Assembly (NCBI RefSeq): GCF_000719865.1
Contig: NZ_JOID01000006.1
Coordinates: forward strand, 1-64,000
DNA: 64,000 nt
Direction: 5' to 3'
DNA from: Streptomyces albus subsp. albus
Lineage (GTDB): Bacteria > Actinomycetota > Actinomycetes > Streptomycetales > Streptomycetaceae
Shown in pieces: positions 48,749 to 58,387 of the stretch. How positions within the stretch are numbered: position 1 is the first letter of the stretch; every line of letters starts with the position of its first letter. Below the pieces are notes generated by a model. That model was given only the letters and a program-made list of their open reading frames with translations. It was not told where the DNA came from and made no database searches. The position numbers were made by a program, and so were the translations under genes.

Positions 48749-49705
48749 TCAGGGGCGCGGCGCGGACATGGCGCGGGAGATGGCCCGGGCGCTGGTGCAG
48801 ACGAGTTGCGCCAGCGCGCCCGGTGAGGCGCTGCCGTAGTGAACCACCAGTGATACGGCGGCGATCACCGTGTTCTCTCCGTCGCGCACCGGGGCGGCGA
48901 CCGACAGCGAATCCATCGTCACCTGACGCTCGCTGACCGCGTAGCCGTTGGTCCGGATGCCGGCCAGGAGACGGCGCAACACCTGCGGATCAGTGATCGT
49001 GCGGGGCGTGAACTGCTCGACGGGGCTGGTGAGCACCTGCTCCTGCACCTCGACGGGGGCATGCGCGAGCAGCACCAGCCCGACGCCGGTGGCGGTCATG
49101 GCGAACCGCCCGCCCACGCGGGTGAGCACGGGTACCGCACCGGACCCGGCGATGCGCTCGACGAAGACGAGTTCGGTCCCCTCGCGCACAGCCAACTGCA
49201 CGTTCTCGCGGGTGATCTGGGAAAGGTCCTGCAGGAACGGCATCGCGTGTTCCCGCAGTCCCTGGCTTCGCGGCGCCAGCGAGCCGACCTGCCACAGCCG
49301 CAGCCCGATCCGGTAGCGGCCGTCCGCGCCGCGTTCCAGAGCTCCCCAGGCCGTCAGCTCGCCCAGCATCCGGTGCACGGTCGACACCGGAAGACCGGAC
49401 TTCCGGGACAGCTCGCTGAGCGACATCTCGGGGTGGTCCGTGCTGAAAGCGCCGAGGATCCGCAGTGCCCGGCCCAGCACGGGTCCGCTGCCGGACCGGG
49501 AGACGCGGCGGATCCCGCCCGGCTGTCCCGTCCAGGGGTGCTGTGAACCGGGGTGGTGGGAAAGCGGACCCGTGCGGCTTCCCCGTCCCCGGGTGTGCGG
49601 CTCCGCCGCCGGCGGTTCGCGTCCGGTCTGCCCGGCTCCGTTCGCGGCCGCGTTCCCGACCGGCGCTCCCGTCACGTCTGCTCGCCGTGCCCGCCTGGAG
49701 TTCAC
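48749..49705 (-). CDS. IclR-family regulator of the Rieske oxygenase operon
   Basis: A 318-aa regulator. GTG 49705 has GGGGAGG six bases upstream; the longer frame adds 14 residues. A Pro/Gly-rich leader of ~75 residues precedes the winged HTH (LGRALRILGAFSTDHPEMSLSELSRKSGLPVSTVHRML). The C-terminal effector domain includes FVERIAGSGAVPVLTRVGG and VAAPVRDGENTVIAAVSLV. IclR proteins often control aromatic catabolism, fitting the adjacent VanAB-like operon. Confidence 0.9.
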   Translation of the reverse strand: MNSRRARRADVTGAPVGNAAANGAGQTGREPPAAEPHTRGRGSRTGPLSHHPGSQHPWTGQPGGIRRVSRSGSGPVLGRALRILGAFSTDHPEMSLSELSRKSGLPVSTVHRMLGELTAWGALERGADGRYRIGLRLWQVGSLAPRSQGLREHAMPFLQDLSQITRENVQLAVREGTELVFVERIAGSGAVPVLTRVGGRFAMTATGVGLVLLAHAPVEVQEQVLTSPVEQFTPRTITDPQVLRRLLAGIRTNGYAVSERQVTMDSLSVAAPVRDGENTVIAAVSLVVHYGSASPGALAQLVCTSARAISRAMSAPRP

Positions 49706-49996
49706 TGGACACCTCCCCGCCGCGCCGGTCAGTGTGCAGGACGCCATTGCCCGTGTCGAGATGCGGTATGCGCCCCGATCGCCCAGGTGCCCGAAGGCCG
49801 CCGGATCGCCGCCCTCGGCGTCGACGACGATCTCCGGCTCGGCGCCTGGCGGCTGCGCGACCGCACGCGAGGGACACCCCTGGGTGTACGAACTGCGCCC
49901 GGGTCTGGGTGCGCCGCCGACGCGCCGGGAGCCTGTCCGGCGGTCGGCAGCAGATGGCCGCCCGCCGTGCTGCCCCGGGCAGGTCCCGCCGGCGCC

Positions 49997-52306
49997 TCAG
50001 AGGGTATCGCTCAGCGAGTCCGCCGGGCGGCGGCGCACGGCGCGGGCGGCCGGCGGGACCGAGACGGCGATCGCCCCGGCCACCACGGCGATGCCCATCA
50101 GCGCCAGCGCGGCCGGCGACGGCGGCTGGGCGACGCCCGCGCCGATACCGGAGGCGGCGCCCTGGAGGTCGATCAGCCGGCCCGCGACCAGGGCCCCGGC
50201 GAGGACGCCGGCCGCGGTGGCGGCCAGAGCGGTGAAGCCGGTGCCGGCCACGATCACCGCCATGATCTGACGCGGTGTCAGTCCGATCGCCTTGAGCGCC
50301 AGCAGATCGCGGCGCCGGTCCCGCACACCCGCGGCGATGGTCGTCGACAGCTCGGCGAGCGCGATGAGCGCCAGCACCGCGACCAGCCCGACGATCACGC
50401 CCCGCACGGACGACAGCCGGTCCGCCGGATTGGCGGTCTCCCGCACGTCGAGCCCGCCGCCCGCGTCCCCGGACAGCCGGGCGCCGATGTCCGCCGGAAC
50501 CGCGCCGTCCGCCGGCACCAGCCGGTAGAAGCCGGGCCCGTCCGCGGCGCCGCTCTCCCGCAGGGTGTCCAGGGAGGTGGAGACGATCCGCCCGCCGTCC
50601 TCCGGCTCGATACTCCGGCCGACCAGGTGCAGCACCTGCGGGCGGCCGCCGACCGTCATCCGGACCCAGTCGCCGACCTCCACGTGCAGCAGGTCGAGCA
50701 GTCCCTGCCCGGCCACGGCCTCGTCCGGCCCCCGCGGCGCCCGGCCCTCGGCGATGGAGAACGGGTACGGCTGGGCCGCCGTGCCCAGCCCGCGCAAGGT
50801 GATGGTGCCGGTCTGGCCCGGGACGAGCGCCTCGGCCTCCGCACCCGGAAGCGCCGCGGCCACCCCGTCCTCGGCGGCCAGCCGGCGCCGCAGCTCCCCG
50901 TCGGCCATCCCGTCCCCGCGGACGACGAGGGACGCGGCCAGGCCGACCTCCTCCGGCCGGCTGCCGAACCGGTCGAGGGTGCTCCACGCGCTCAGCGCCA
51001 CGGTGATCAGCAGCAGCGGAACGGCCAGCCGCCCCACGGCCGCGGCCGACCGCCCCGGCCGGTGGAACGCCCCGCGCCAGCCCAGCACCAGAGCCGGCGG
51101 CAGCCGCAGGCCGAGGGCGCGCCGGGCCGTGCCCGACATCCGGCGGCTCGCCGGGACCGCCGCGCGCGCCACGGGCACGGGCGGGACCCGCCCCGCCCGC
51201 CACGCCGCGGACGCCGTCGTGGCGGCGATGAGCAGCACCGCGCCCGCCGCCGTCACCAGGGGGACCCAGGTGTGCTCGGGGAGGTCCCGCCACAGCCGCA
51301 TGGCCTCCCCGGCCCGGCCCGGGAGGTGCGGGCCGAGCAGCTCCGTGAGGAGGGCACCGGCGGCCACCCCGGCCACCGCCAGGGCGAGATGCTCGGCCAG
51401 GAACATCCGGACGAGCTGCGCCGGGGTGAAACCGATGGCCTTGGCGACGGAGATGTCCCGCAGATGGCCGTGGACCCGGGTGCCGACCGCGCCCGCGACC
51501 GCCAGGGCCGCGGCCAGCAGCGCGCAGAGCCCGAACGCGCCCAGCAGCAGCCCGAGGAGCCGGTCGCCGCCGACGGCCTCGGAGCGGGCCTGCTTCCAGG
51601 TGGACACCTCGGCGATCTGCTCGGCGCCGAGCGCGGTGACGGCCCGCTGGACGGCGAAGTCGGTGTCCTCCGGGTCGTCCAGCCGCAGGCCCACCGCGAG
51701 GCCGCGGCGCTCCTCATCCGGCGCGACGCGCTCCAGGGCGCCGGGGAGCACCCAGCCGGTGCCGGGGTTCTCGCCCGGGGCGTAGCGCGGCTCCGCGCTG
51801 TCGGCGACGCCCACCACCCGCAGCCGGCGGACGTTCCCGTCCGGGCCGCGGATCCGCAGCGCGTCACCCGGCTCGGCCCACAGGGCGCGGGCCACCGAGC
51901 TCTCCAGGACGACGCCGTCCGGGGTGCCGGGGCCGAGCCACCGCCCGGAGACGGGCAGCGGCCGGCCGACGGCCGGCGGTTCGGCACCGGCGGCGCGCAG
52001 CCGCACCGCCGCCCGGTCGTCCCCCAGCTCGGCAGTGACGGCCGCCGTGGGGAACGGGCCGGAGGCGTCCCGGACCCCGTCGAGCCCGGCCAGCGTCCCC
52101 GCGTCGGCCGACGCCTTGGCGTGGATCCACACATGCGCGCCGGACGACTGGGTGAAGACGCGCTGCCAGGGATTGGCGGCGTAGGTGAGGAAGGCGCCCG
52201 CGAGCAGCAGCGAGGCGATGATCCCGGCGGTCGCGAGCACCAGGAACAGCGCCTCCCCGCGGTGCGTCCGCAGATCGGCGCGCACCCAGCGCACCGTGGC
52301 CCGCAT
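49997..52306 (-). CDS. ABC transporter permease (FtsX/MacB type)
   Basis: A 769-aa membrane protein with two FtsX-like halves: TM helix at ~20-43, a large extracytoplasmic domain (MacB periplasmic-core-like) to ~245, three TM helices (LLGAFGLCALLAAALAVAGAV, LALAVAGVAAGALLTELL, LVTAAGAVLLIAATTA), then the second set with similar domains and C-terminal helices. RDISVAKAIGFTPAQLVRMF and RDLLALKAIGLTPRQIMAVI are the paired coupling helices. It works with the ATPase encoded five bases upstream. Function may be export of a peptide or lipid. Confidence 0.9.
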   Translation of the reverse strand: MRATVRWVRADLRTHRGEALFLVLATAGIIASLLLAGAFLTYAANPWQRVFTQSSGAHVWIHAKASADAGTLAGLDGVRDASGPFPTAAVTAELGDDRAAVRLRAAGAEPPAVGRPLPVSGRWLGPGTPDGVVLESSVARALWAEPGDALRIRGPDGNVRRLRVVGVADSAEPRYAPGENPGTGWVLPGALERVAPDEERRGLAVGLRLDDPEDTDFAVQRAVTALGAEQIAEVSTWKQARSEAVGGDRLLGLLLGAFGLCALLAAALAVAGAVGTRVHGHLRDISVAKAIGFTPAQLVRMFLAEHLALAVAGVAAGALLTELLGPHLPGRAGEAMRLWRDLPEHTWVPLVTAAGAVLLIAATTASAAWRAGRVPPVPVARAAVPASRRMSGTARRALGLRLPPALVLGWRGAFHRPGRSAAAVGRLAVPLLLITVALSAWSTLDRFGSRPEEVGLAASLVVRGDGMADGELRRRLAAEDGVAAALPGAEAEALVPGQTGTITLRGLGTAAQPYPFSIAEGRAPRGPDEAVAGQGLLDLLHVEVGDWVRMTVGGRPQVLHLVGRSIEPEDGGRIVSTSLDTLRESGAADGPGFYRLVPADGAVPADIGARLSGDAGGGLDVRETANPADRLSSVRGVIVGLVAVLALIALAELSTTIAAGVRDRRRDLLALKAIGLTPRQIMAVIVAGTGFTALAATAAGVLAGALVAGRLIDLQGAASGIGAGVAQPPSPAALALMGIAVVAGAIAVSVPPAARAVRRRPADSLSDTL

Positions 52307-52311
52307 CCCGG

Positions 52312-53151
52312 TCAGCCCTTCAGTTGGAGTACGCCGGACACGCCGCCGGAGCGCGGGGCGCCGCCGCCGAGCACGGCGTCGTCCGCGATCCGGCCGTCGA
52401 AGAGGCTGATCACGCGGTCCGCCGCGCTCGCCATCCGGGCGTCGTGGGTGACGAGCACGATGGTCTGGCCGCGCGCGTGGTAGCGGGAGAGGAGCCGCAG
52501 CACCTCGCGGGTGCCCTTGCTGTCGAGGCTGCCGGCGGGCTCGTCGGCCAGCAGCACGGCCGGGTGGTTGACGAGGGCGCGGGCGAGGGCCACGCGCTGC
52601 TGCTCGCCGCCGGACAGCTCACCGGGCGTGCTGTTCTCCTTGCCCTCCAGGCCGAGATCGGCGAGGAGTTCCGCGCGGCTCTCCCGGGCCTCCTTCGGGG
52701 AGCGGCCGGCGAGCAGAGCGGGCAGTTCGACGTTGTCGGCGACCGTCAGATGGGAGACGAGGTTGAAGAACTGGAAGACGATGCCGATACCGCGGCGGCG
52801 GAGCACAGCCCAGCGGGCCTCGCTGCAGCCGTCCACCCGGCGGCCGTCGAGCCAGAGGCGCCCCTCGTCCGGCCGGTCGAGCCCGCCGAGGAGGTGGAGC
52901 AGCGTGGACTTCCCGGCGCCGGAGGGGCCGGTGACCGCCAGGAACTCGCCCCGCGCCACGCTCAGGTCGACGCCGCGGACGGCGTGGACCGGGGCGCCGT
53001 CGGTGCGGTGGGTCTTGACGAGGCCCTCCGCGCGCAGGATGGGGCCGGGCCCGTCGCCCGTGCCGCCGGGCCCGCCCGTGCCGCCGGACTGGTCCGTCCC
53101 GCCGGTCCCGCCCGTCCCGGCGGCAGCCGTCTCGTCGTTCTCGCGGCTCAC
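52312..53151 (-). CDS. ABC transporter ATP-binding protein (MacB/LolD type)
   Basis: A 279-aa ATPase with a Gly/Thr-rich N-terminal tail. Walker A GPSGAGKST, Q-loop VFQFFNLVSHLTV, signature LSGGEQQRVALARAL, Walker B VLLADEP, and H-loop VTHD are intact. Energises the following permease. Its ATG overlaps the PadR stop, giving the order PadR, ATPase, permease. Confidence 0.95.
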   Translation of the reverse strand: MSRENDETAAAGTGGTGGTDQSGGTGGPGGTGDGPGPILRAEGLVKTHRTDGAPVHAVRGVDLSVARGEFLAVTGPSGAGKSTLLHLLGGLDRPDEGRLWLDGRRVDGCSEARWAVLRRRGIGIVFQFFNLVSHLTVADNVELPALLAGRSPKEARESRAELLADLGLEGKENSTPGELSGGEQQRVALARALVNHPAVLLADEPAGSLDSKGTREVLRLLSRYHARGQTIVLVTHDARMASAADRVISLFDGRIADDAVLGGGAPRSGGVSGVLQLKG

Positions 53152-53651
53152 TCCAGCTCCTCCTGACAGCGCTCCAACCAGTCGAGATCCGCCTGCAGAT
53201 GCAGCATCGCGCCCTCGATGAGCAGCTGGGCCACGCGGTTGTCCCGGTCCTCGGCCGCGGCCAGCTTCGACAGGTCGCGCATGGTGTTGAGGTAGTGGCG
53301 GCGCTGCTTGTTGATCAGGGCGATCTGGTCGGCCCCCGAGTCGGGGGCCAGGGCGAGCTTCATGAAGAACTCGTCCCGAACCCGGGGTTCGGCGGTCGGC
53401 TCCTCGAACCAGGCGGCCACCGCCTCCCGCCCCGCCGGCGTGAGCCGGTAGATGCGCTTGTTCGGCCGCGCCGTCTGGGCGACGTCCTCGCCCTCGATGA
53501 GTCCCGCCTTCTCCAGCCTGCCGAGGGTGACGTAGATCTGCCCGATGTTCGGCTGAGGGTACGCGGCGCCCAGAAGCTTCTCAAGGGCCTGTTTGAGCTC
53601 GTATCCGTGGGCGGGCCCCTTCGCCAGGAGTGCCAGGAGGGGCAGACGCAC
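53148..53651 (-). CDS. PadR-family regulator of the ABC transporter operon
   Basis: A 167-aa regulator from GTG 53651 (AAGGAGG upstream). PadR winged HTH: LPLLALLAKGPAHGYELKQAL, PQPNIGQIYVTLGRLEKAGLI, RPNKRIYRLTPAGREAV; then a helical PadR_C dimer domain (RRHYLNTMRDL). First gene of the operon; it should repress its own promoter until a ligand binds. Confidence 0.92.
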   Translation of the reverse strand: MRLPLLALLAKGPAHGYELKQALEKLLGAAYPQPNIGQIYVTLGRLEKAGLIEGEDVAQTARPNKRIYRLTPAGREAVAAWFEEPTAEPRVRDEFFMKLALAPDSGADQIALINKQRRHYLNTMRDLSKLAAAEDRDNRVAQLLIEGAMLHLQADLDWLERCQEELE

Positions 53652-53743
53652 GGACTCCCGCCTCCTTCCAGGCCCTACCTGCTTGTTGGGGGGCCGGCTC
53701 CGGCTGTGAGCCCGATCGCCCCAGCACATTGTGCCGACCCCTA

Positions 53744-53769
53744 GTATCCCGTATGCCCAACGGGTATAC
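53744..53769. promoter_or_regulatory. Operator between PadR operon and solute-binding protein
   Basis: GTATCCCGT (53744-53752) and ACGGGTATAC (53760-53769) form a near-perfect inverted repeat with one extra A in the right arm. It lies in the 171-bp divergent region next to TAGTAT, a possible -10 element, and matches the long dyads bound by PadR proteins. Confidence 0.65.
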
Positions 53770-53822
53770 AGGGGCCTTGGGCGCCGGGCGGGCCGCCGGC
53801 GCCGAGTGCCAAGGAGGAACCT

Positions 53823-55100
53823 ATGCGGTGGACGCGGGCCGCGGGTAGGGGGCTCCTGGCCGCCGCGGTGATCTTCGCCGGTTACACGGGCCCGCAGGCC
53901 GGGGCGGGGGAGCAGACCGCCGCCTCCGGGGGCCGCGGACCGCTGACGCTGGTGACGGGCGGCGACCTCACCGGCTATCTGCGGGGCGTCCTGGCGGACT
54001 GGAACCGCGCGCACCCGCGGGAGAAGGTCACGCTCGTCGAACTCCCCGAGGCGGCCGACGAGGTGCGGGCCCAGATGTCGACGAGCCTGCGCTCCGGCAG
54101 CGACCGCTACGACGTCCTCAACATCGACGTGGCCTGGACCTCCGAGTTCGCCGCGGCCGGCTGGATCGCCCCGCTGAACGCCGACCGCTTCCCCGTCAAG
54201 CGTTTCCTGCCGCCCGTGGTCGACACCGCCACCTTCGGCGGCCGGCTGCACGCGCTGCCGTACGTGACCAACGCGGGGCTGCTCTACTACCGCGAGGACG
54301 TCCTGGAGAAGGCGGGCGAGAAGCCGCCGCGCACCTGGGACGAGCTGGAGCGGCTGGCGCGCACGGTGGCCCCCGAGCACGGCCTGGACGGCTACGCCGG
54401 GCAGTTCCTGCAGTACGAGGGCCTCACGGTGAACGCCGCCGAGGCGGTGCAGTCCGCCGGCGGCTCGATCCTCGCCGGCGAGGGCAGCCGGGTCACGGTC
54501 GGCTCCCCCGAGGCGCGGGAGGCCCTGCAGTTCCTCGCGGACGGGGTGCGGGAGGGGTGGATCCCCGCCGAGGCCCTCACCTACAAGGAGGAGGAATCCC
54601 GGCGGTCCTTCCAGGAGGGCCGGCTGCTCTTCCTCCGCAACTGGCCGTACGTCCACGCGCTGGCCGGCGGGAAGTCGTCGAAGGTGGCGGGCCGGTTCGG
54701 CGTGGTCCCGCTGCCCGGCCCGGACGGTCCCGCCGCGGGCATCCTCGGCGGCTCGAACCTCGCGGTCAACGCCCGCTCCCGGCACAAGGAGTCGGCGGCG
54801 GACCTGCTGGCCTATCTGACCAGTGAGACGGTCCAGCGGCGGGTGCTCACCGAGGGCGCGCTGCCGCCGGTGTGGGCGGAGCTGTACGAGGACCCGGCGC
54901 TGGTACGGCGGTTCCCGTATCTGCCGACGCTCAAGGAGAGCGTGCTGGCCGCGAAGCCGCGGCCGAAGAGCCCGCGCTACGAGCAGGTGAACCTGGCGGT
55001 CCAGGCCGTCGTGCACGACGTGATGGCGCTGCGGGAGACGCCCGCGTCCGGGGTGGCGCGTCTGGAGCGCGAACTCCGGGCGATCGTCCGCAAGGGCTGA
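53823..55100 (+). CDS. ABC sugar-type solute-binding protein without lipobox
   Basis: A 425-aa extracytoplasmic binding protein of family 1 (ThuE/LpqY-like). ATG 53823 with AGGAGG upstream. Signal-like N-terminus (GLLAAAVIFAGYTGPQAGAG) with no Cys, so it is either secreted or anchored by an uncleaved signal. Landmarks: LTLVTGGDLTGYLRGVLADWN, DVLNIDVAWTSEFAAAGWI, LPYVTNAGLLYYREDVLEKAG, GGSNLAVNARSRHKE. Trehalose or maltose-like sugars are typical ligands. No permeases are attached; the next operon has its own binding protein. Confidence 0.85.
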   Translation: MRWTRAAGRGLLAAAVIFAGYTGPQAGAGEQTAASGGRGPLTLVTGGDLTGYLRGVLADWNRAHPREKVTLVELPEAADEVRAQMSTSLRSGSDRYDVLNIDVAWTSEFAAAGWIAPLNADRFPVKRFLPPVVDTATFGGRLHALPYVTNAGLLYYREDVLEKAGEKPPRTWDELERLARTVAPEHGLDGYAGQFLQYEGLTVNAAEAVQSAGGSILAGEGSRVTVGSPEAREALQFLADGVREGWIPAEALTYKEEESRRSFQEGRLLFLRNWPYVHALAGGKSSKVAGRFGVVPLPGPDGPAAGILGGSNLAVNARSRHKESAADLLAYLTSETVQRRVLTEGALPPVWAELYEDPALVRRFPYLPTLKESVLAAKPRPKSPRYEQVNLAVQAVVHDVMALRETPASGVARLERELRAIVRKG

Positions 55101-55156
55101 CGGACCCGCCCTCGCGCCGCTTCCCTCAGCCCGCGTCCCCCGGAGAAGCTACCTAC

Positions 55157-55171
55157 TTACCTGTTAGGTAA
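55157..55171. promoter_or_regulatory. Inverted repeat upstream of the alpha-glucoside operon
   Basis: TTACCT and AGGTAA flank GTT. It lies 86 bp upstream of the candidate -35 element and 190 bp before the alpha-glucosidase start. May be an operator or, since it follows the previous gene by 56 bp, part of a terminator. Confidence 0.5.
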
Positions 55172-55242
55172 AGGCCTGCCCGGAAATCCGGAGCATAAGA
55201 GGACGAAACCCCTCCCGGGCGCTGCTTTGTGCTGCACACTCG

Positions 55243-55281
55243 TTGACACCCATTCGTCATCGCTACATAACATGCATGCAT
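55243..55281 (+). promoter_or_regulatory. Candidate promoter and palindrome of the alpha-glucoside operon
   Basis: TTGACA (55243-55248), a 17-bp spacer, then CATAAC (55266-55271). Directly after it ATGCATGCAT (55272-55281) is a perfect 10-bp palindrome at the expected transcription start, a good place for a LacI-type repressor. Confidence 0.6.
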
Positions 55282-55346
55282 AGCAGCGGCGCCGGAAGCA
55301 GCGCGGCCGCAGCACCATCGAGCGACCGAGCGAAACGGGTACAGCC

Positions 55347-56999
55347 ATGCTCACCACCCCACAGACCACCACCGCGCACTGGTGGCGGGATGCCGTGATC
55401 TACCAGATCTACGTCCGCAGCTTCCTCGACAGCACCGGGGACGGCATCGGGGACCTCACCGGCGTCCGCGCCGGGCTGCCGTACCTCAAGAAGCTCGGCG
55501 TGGACGGCATCTGGCTCAGCCCCTTCTACCCCTCACCGCACCACGACCACGGCTACGACGTGGCGGACTACTGCGGCGTCGACGAGACCTTCGGGGACCT
55601 CGCCGAGTTCGACCGCCTCGTCGGCGACGCCCACCGGCTCGGCCTCAAGGTCGTCATCGACATCGTCCCCAACCACTGCTCCAGCGAGCACCCCTGGTTC
55701 CGCGCCGCCCTCGCGGACGTGCCGGGCGGACCGGACCGCTCCCGCTTCCACTTCGCCGACGGGCGCGGCGAGCGGGGCGAACTGCCGCCGAACAACTGGC
55801 GCGCCATGTTCGGCGGACCGGCCTGGTCCCGCGTCACCGAAGCCGACGGCCGCCCCGGCCAGTGGTACCTCCACCTCTTCACCCCCGAGCAGCCCGACCT
55901 CAACTGGCGCAACCCCGAGGTCGGCCGGTCCTTCGAGGAGATCCTCCGCTTCTGGCTCGACCGCGGCGTGGACGGCTTCCGCATCGACGTCGCCGCAGGC
56001 CTCTTCAAGCACCCCGGACTTCCCGACTCCCCGGACCCGGAGGCCGACGAGCGGGCCCGCGACTCCGTCAACCCCCTCGCCTGGAACCAGCCCGAGGTCC
56101 ACCAGGTGTGGCGCGACTGGCGCGCGATCTGCGATGAGTACACCGCCCGGGACGGGCTCGACCGGCTCCTCGTCGGCGAGGTGTCCGTGCCCACGGCCCG
56201 CGAACACGCGCGCTACGTACGCCCCGACGAACTGCACCAGGCGTTCTTCTTCGACCTGCTCAGCGCCGCATGGGACGTCGACGCCTTCCGGAAGACCATC
56301 GGCGAGGCCCTCACCGACATCGCCGGCACCGGATCCACCGTCACCTGGGTCCTCAACAACCACGACCAGGTGCGCACCGTCACCCGCTACGCCGGTGAGA
56401 ACACCACCGTCGGCCCGGCCCGCGCCCGCGCCGCCGCCCTGCTGATGCTCGCCCTGCCCGGCGCCGCCTACGTCTACCAGGGCGAGGAACTCGGCCTGCC
56501 CGAGGTCGTCGACCTGCCCGACGAGGTGCTCACCGACCCCATCTTCCGCCGCACCGGCAGCCGCCGCCGGGTCCGCGACGGCTGCCGGGTGCCGCTGCCC
56601 TGGTCCGGCCACGCCTCACCATTCGGCTTCACCGCGGGCGAGGGCGCGGCCAGCCCGTGGCTGCCGCAGCCGGAGTGGTTCGCGGAGCACGCCACCGACC
56701 GGGCGCTCGCCGACACCCGCTCCTTCTGGCACCTCTACCGCGACGGACTCCAACTGCGCCGCACCCTGCCCCAGTTGCGCGAGGACGGCCTGCGCTGGCT
56801 GGAGACACCGCCGCAGGTCCTCGCGTTCGTCCGCGGCGACGGCCTGGTGTGCGCGGTCAACTTCGGCCTCCACCCCGTACCGGCGCCCGTCCCCGGCACC
56901 CCGCTGCTCGCCAGCGGGGACTGCCCCGCCGGGATCCTCCCCGGCTCGACCACCGCCTGGTGGATCAGCGATCTCTCCACGAAGGGAACCACCCGATGA
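55347..56999 (+). CDS. GH13 alpha-glucosidase / oligo-1,6-glucosidase, cytosolic
   Basis: A 550-aa enzyme, ATG 55347, no signal peptide. GH13 subfamily features: WWRDAVIYQIYVRSF, DIVPNHCSS, DGFRIDVAAG (nucleophile Asp), LLVGEVSVP (acid/base Glu), LNNHDQVRT (third Asp). Hydrolyses imported maltose, isomaltose or related alpha-glucosides to glucose. First gene of an operon with the ABC importer; its TGA overlaps the ATG of the binding-protein gene. Confidence 0.95.
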   Translation: MLTTPQTTTAHWWRDAVIYQIYVRSFLDSTGDGIGDLTGVRAGLPYLKKLGVDGIWLSPFYPSPHHDHGYDVADYCGVDETFGDLAEFDRLVGDAHRLGLKVVIDIVPNHCSSEHPWFRAALADVPGGPDRSRFHFADGRGERGELPPNNWRAMFGGPAWSRVTEADGRPGQWYLHLFTPEQPDLNWRNPEVGRSFEEILRFWLDRGVDGFRIDVAAGLFKHPGLPDSPDPEADERARDSVNPLAWNQPEVHQVWRDWRAICDEYTARDGLDRLLVGEVSVPTAREHARYVRPDELHQAFFFDLLSAAWDVDAFRKTIGEALTDIAGTGSTVTWVLNNHDQVRTVTRYAGENTTVGPARARAAALLMLALPGAAYVYQGEELGLPEVVDLPDEVLTDPIFRRTGSRRRVRDGCRVPLPWSGHASPFGFTAGEGAASPWLPQPEWFAEHATDRALADTRSFWHLYRDGLQLRRTLPQLREDGLRWLETPPQVLAFVRGDGLVCAVNFGLHPVPAPVPGTPLLASGDCPAGILPGSTTAWWISDLSTKGTTR

Positions 57000-58372
57000 A
57001 CGGCACCACGCACCACACCGCGCACCACACCCCGAGACGGCGGCGCACGGCGGCGGCCGGCACGGCCGCGGCCATCTGCCTCGCCCTCACCGCGACCGCC
57101 TGCGGCGGCGGCACCTCCGCGGACACCGGCTCCGGCTCGGGCTCCGGCTCCGGGGAGCTCAAGGGGAAGACGGTGACGGTCGCCGGCGTGTGGACCGGCA
57201 CCGAGCAGAAGAACTTCCAGAAGGTGCTGGACGCCTTCTCCGAGAAGACCGGCGCCGAGACCCGCTTCGTCCCCACCGGCGACAGCCTCTCCACCTTCAT
57301 CGGCACGAAGATCGAGGGCGGCAACGCCCCCGACGTCGTGATGGTCCCCCAGCCCGGCGTGCTCCAGCAGTTCGCCGACAAGGGTTGGCTGAAGAAGCTG
57401 TCCTCCCGGACCTACCAGAAGGCCGGCATCCACTTCGCGCCGGTGTGGCGCGACTACGGCACCGTCAACGGCACCTACTACGGCCTGTACTTCAAGGCGT
57501 CCAACAAGTCGACCGTCTGGTACAGCCCCGGGGCCTTCGAGCAGGCCGGCGTCGAACCGCCCCGGAGCTACGAGCAGTTGCTGGAGACCGGGAAGACCCT
57601 CTCCGAATCGGGCGTGCCCGCCTTCTCCGTCGCGGGCCAGGACGGCTGGACGCTCACCGACTGGTTCGAGAACGTCTACCTCTCCCAGGCCGGGCCGGAG
57701 AACTACGACAAGCTCGCCGCCCACGAGATCCCCTGGACCCACCCCAGCGTCGTCAAGGCCCTGACCACGCTCGGCGAACTGTTCGCCGACAAGAACCTCG
57801 TCGCCGGCGGCAGCGCGGGCGCCCTGCGCACCGACTTTCCCGAGTCCGTCGAGCAGGTCTTCGGCAACGACCCCGAGGCGGCCATGGTCTACGAGGGCGA
57901 CTTCGTCGGCGGCATCGTCGCCGGCGACCACAAGAAGAAGGTCGGCGAGGACGCGAAGTTCTTCCCCTTCCCCGCCATCGGTGACGGCAAGCCGCCGGTC
58001 GTCGGCGGCGGGGACGCGGCCGCCGTGCTCAAGGCCGGCAAGAACCCGGAGGCCGCCCAGCGGCTCGTGGAGTTCCTCGCCACCCCCGAGGCCGCGGAGA
58101 TCTGGGCGGCGGAGGGCGGCTTCGTCTCCCCCAACGAGTCCCTGAAGCCCGAGAAGTACCGGGACGAGACGACCCGTCAGATCGCCGTCTCCCTCGTCGA
58201 GGCCGGTGACGCGGTGCGCTTCGACATGTCCGACCAGGCCCCGGCAGCCTTCGGCGGCACCGCCGGCGTCGGCGAGTGGAAGCTGCTCCAGGACTTCCTG
58301 CGCGACCCCTCCGACCCGAAGGCGACGGCGGCGAAGCTCGAAGCCGCCGCGGCCAAGGCCTACAAGGACTGA
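56996..58372 (+). CDS. Alpha-glucoside ABC transporter, substrate-binding lipoprotein
   Basis: A 458-aa lipoprotein; ATG 56996 in ATGA overlap with the glucosidase stop. Lipobox LTATAC (Cys ~35) follows a basic start and Ala/Leu core; a Gly/Ser linker comes next. Binding-protein features: VTVAGVWTGTEQKNFQKVL, IGTKIEGGNAPDVVMVPQPG, GLYFKASNKSTVWY, GGDAAAVLKAGKNPEAAQ. Most like AglE-type binding proteins of alpha-glucoside importers. Partner permeases follow. Confidence 0.92.
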   Translation: MNGTTHHTAHHTPRRRRTAAAGTAAAICLALTATACGGGTSADTGSGSGSGSGELKGKTVTVAGVWTGTEQKNFQKVLDAFSEKTGAETRFVPTGDSLSTFIGTKIEGGNAPDVVMVPQPGVLQQFADKGWLKKLSSRTYQKAGIHFAPVWRDYGTVNGTYYGLYFKASNKSTVWYSPGAFEQAGVEPPRSYEQLLETGKTLSESGVPAFSVAGQDGWTLTDWFENVYLSQAGPENYDKLAAHEIPWTHPSVVKALTTLGELFADKNLVAGGSAGALRTDFPESVEQVFGNDPEAAMVYEGDFVGGIVAGDHKKKVGEDAKFFPFPAIGDGKPPVVGGGDAAAVLKAGKNPEAAQRLVEFLATPEAAEIWAAEGGFVSPNESLKPEKYRDETTRQIAVSLVEAGDAVRFDMSDQAPAAFGGTAGVGEWKLLQDFLRDPSDPKATAAKLEAAAAKAYKD

Positions 58373-58387
58373 GGACTGAGACTTCCC

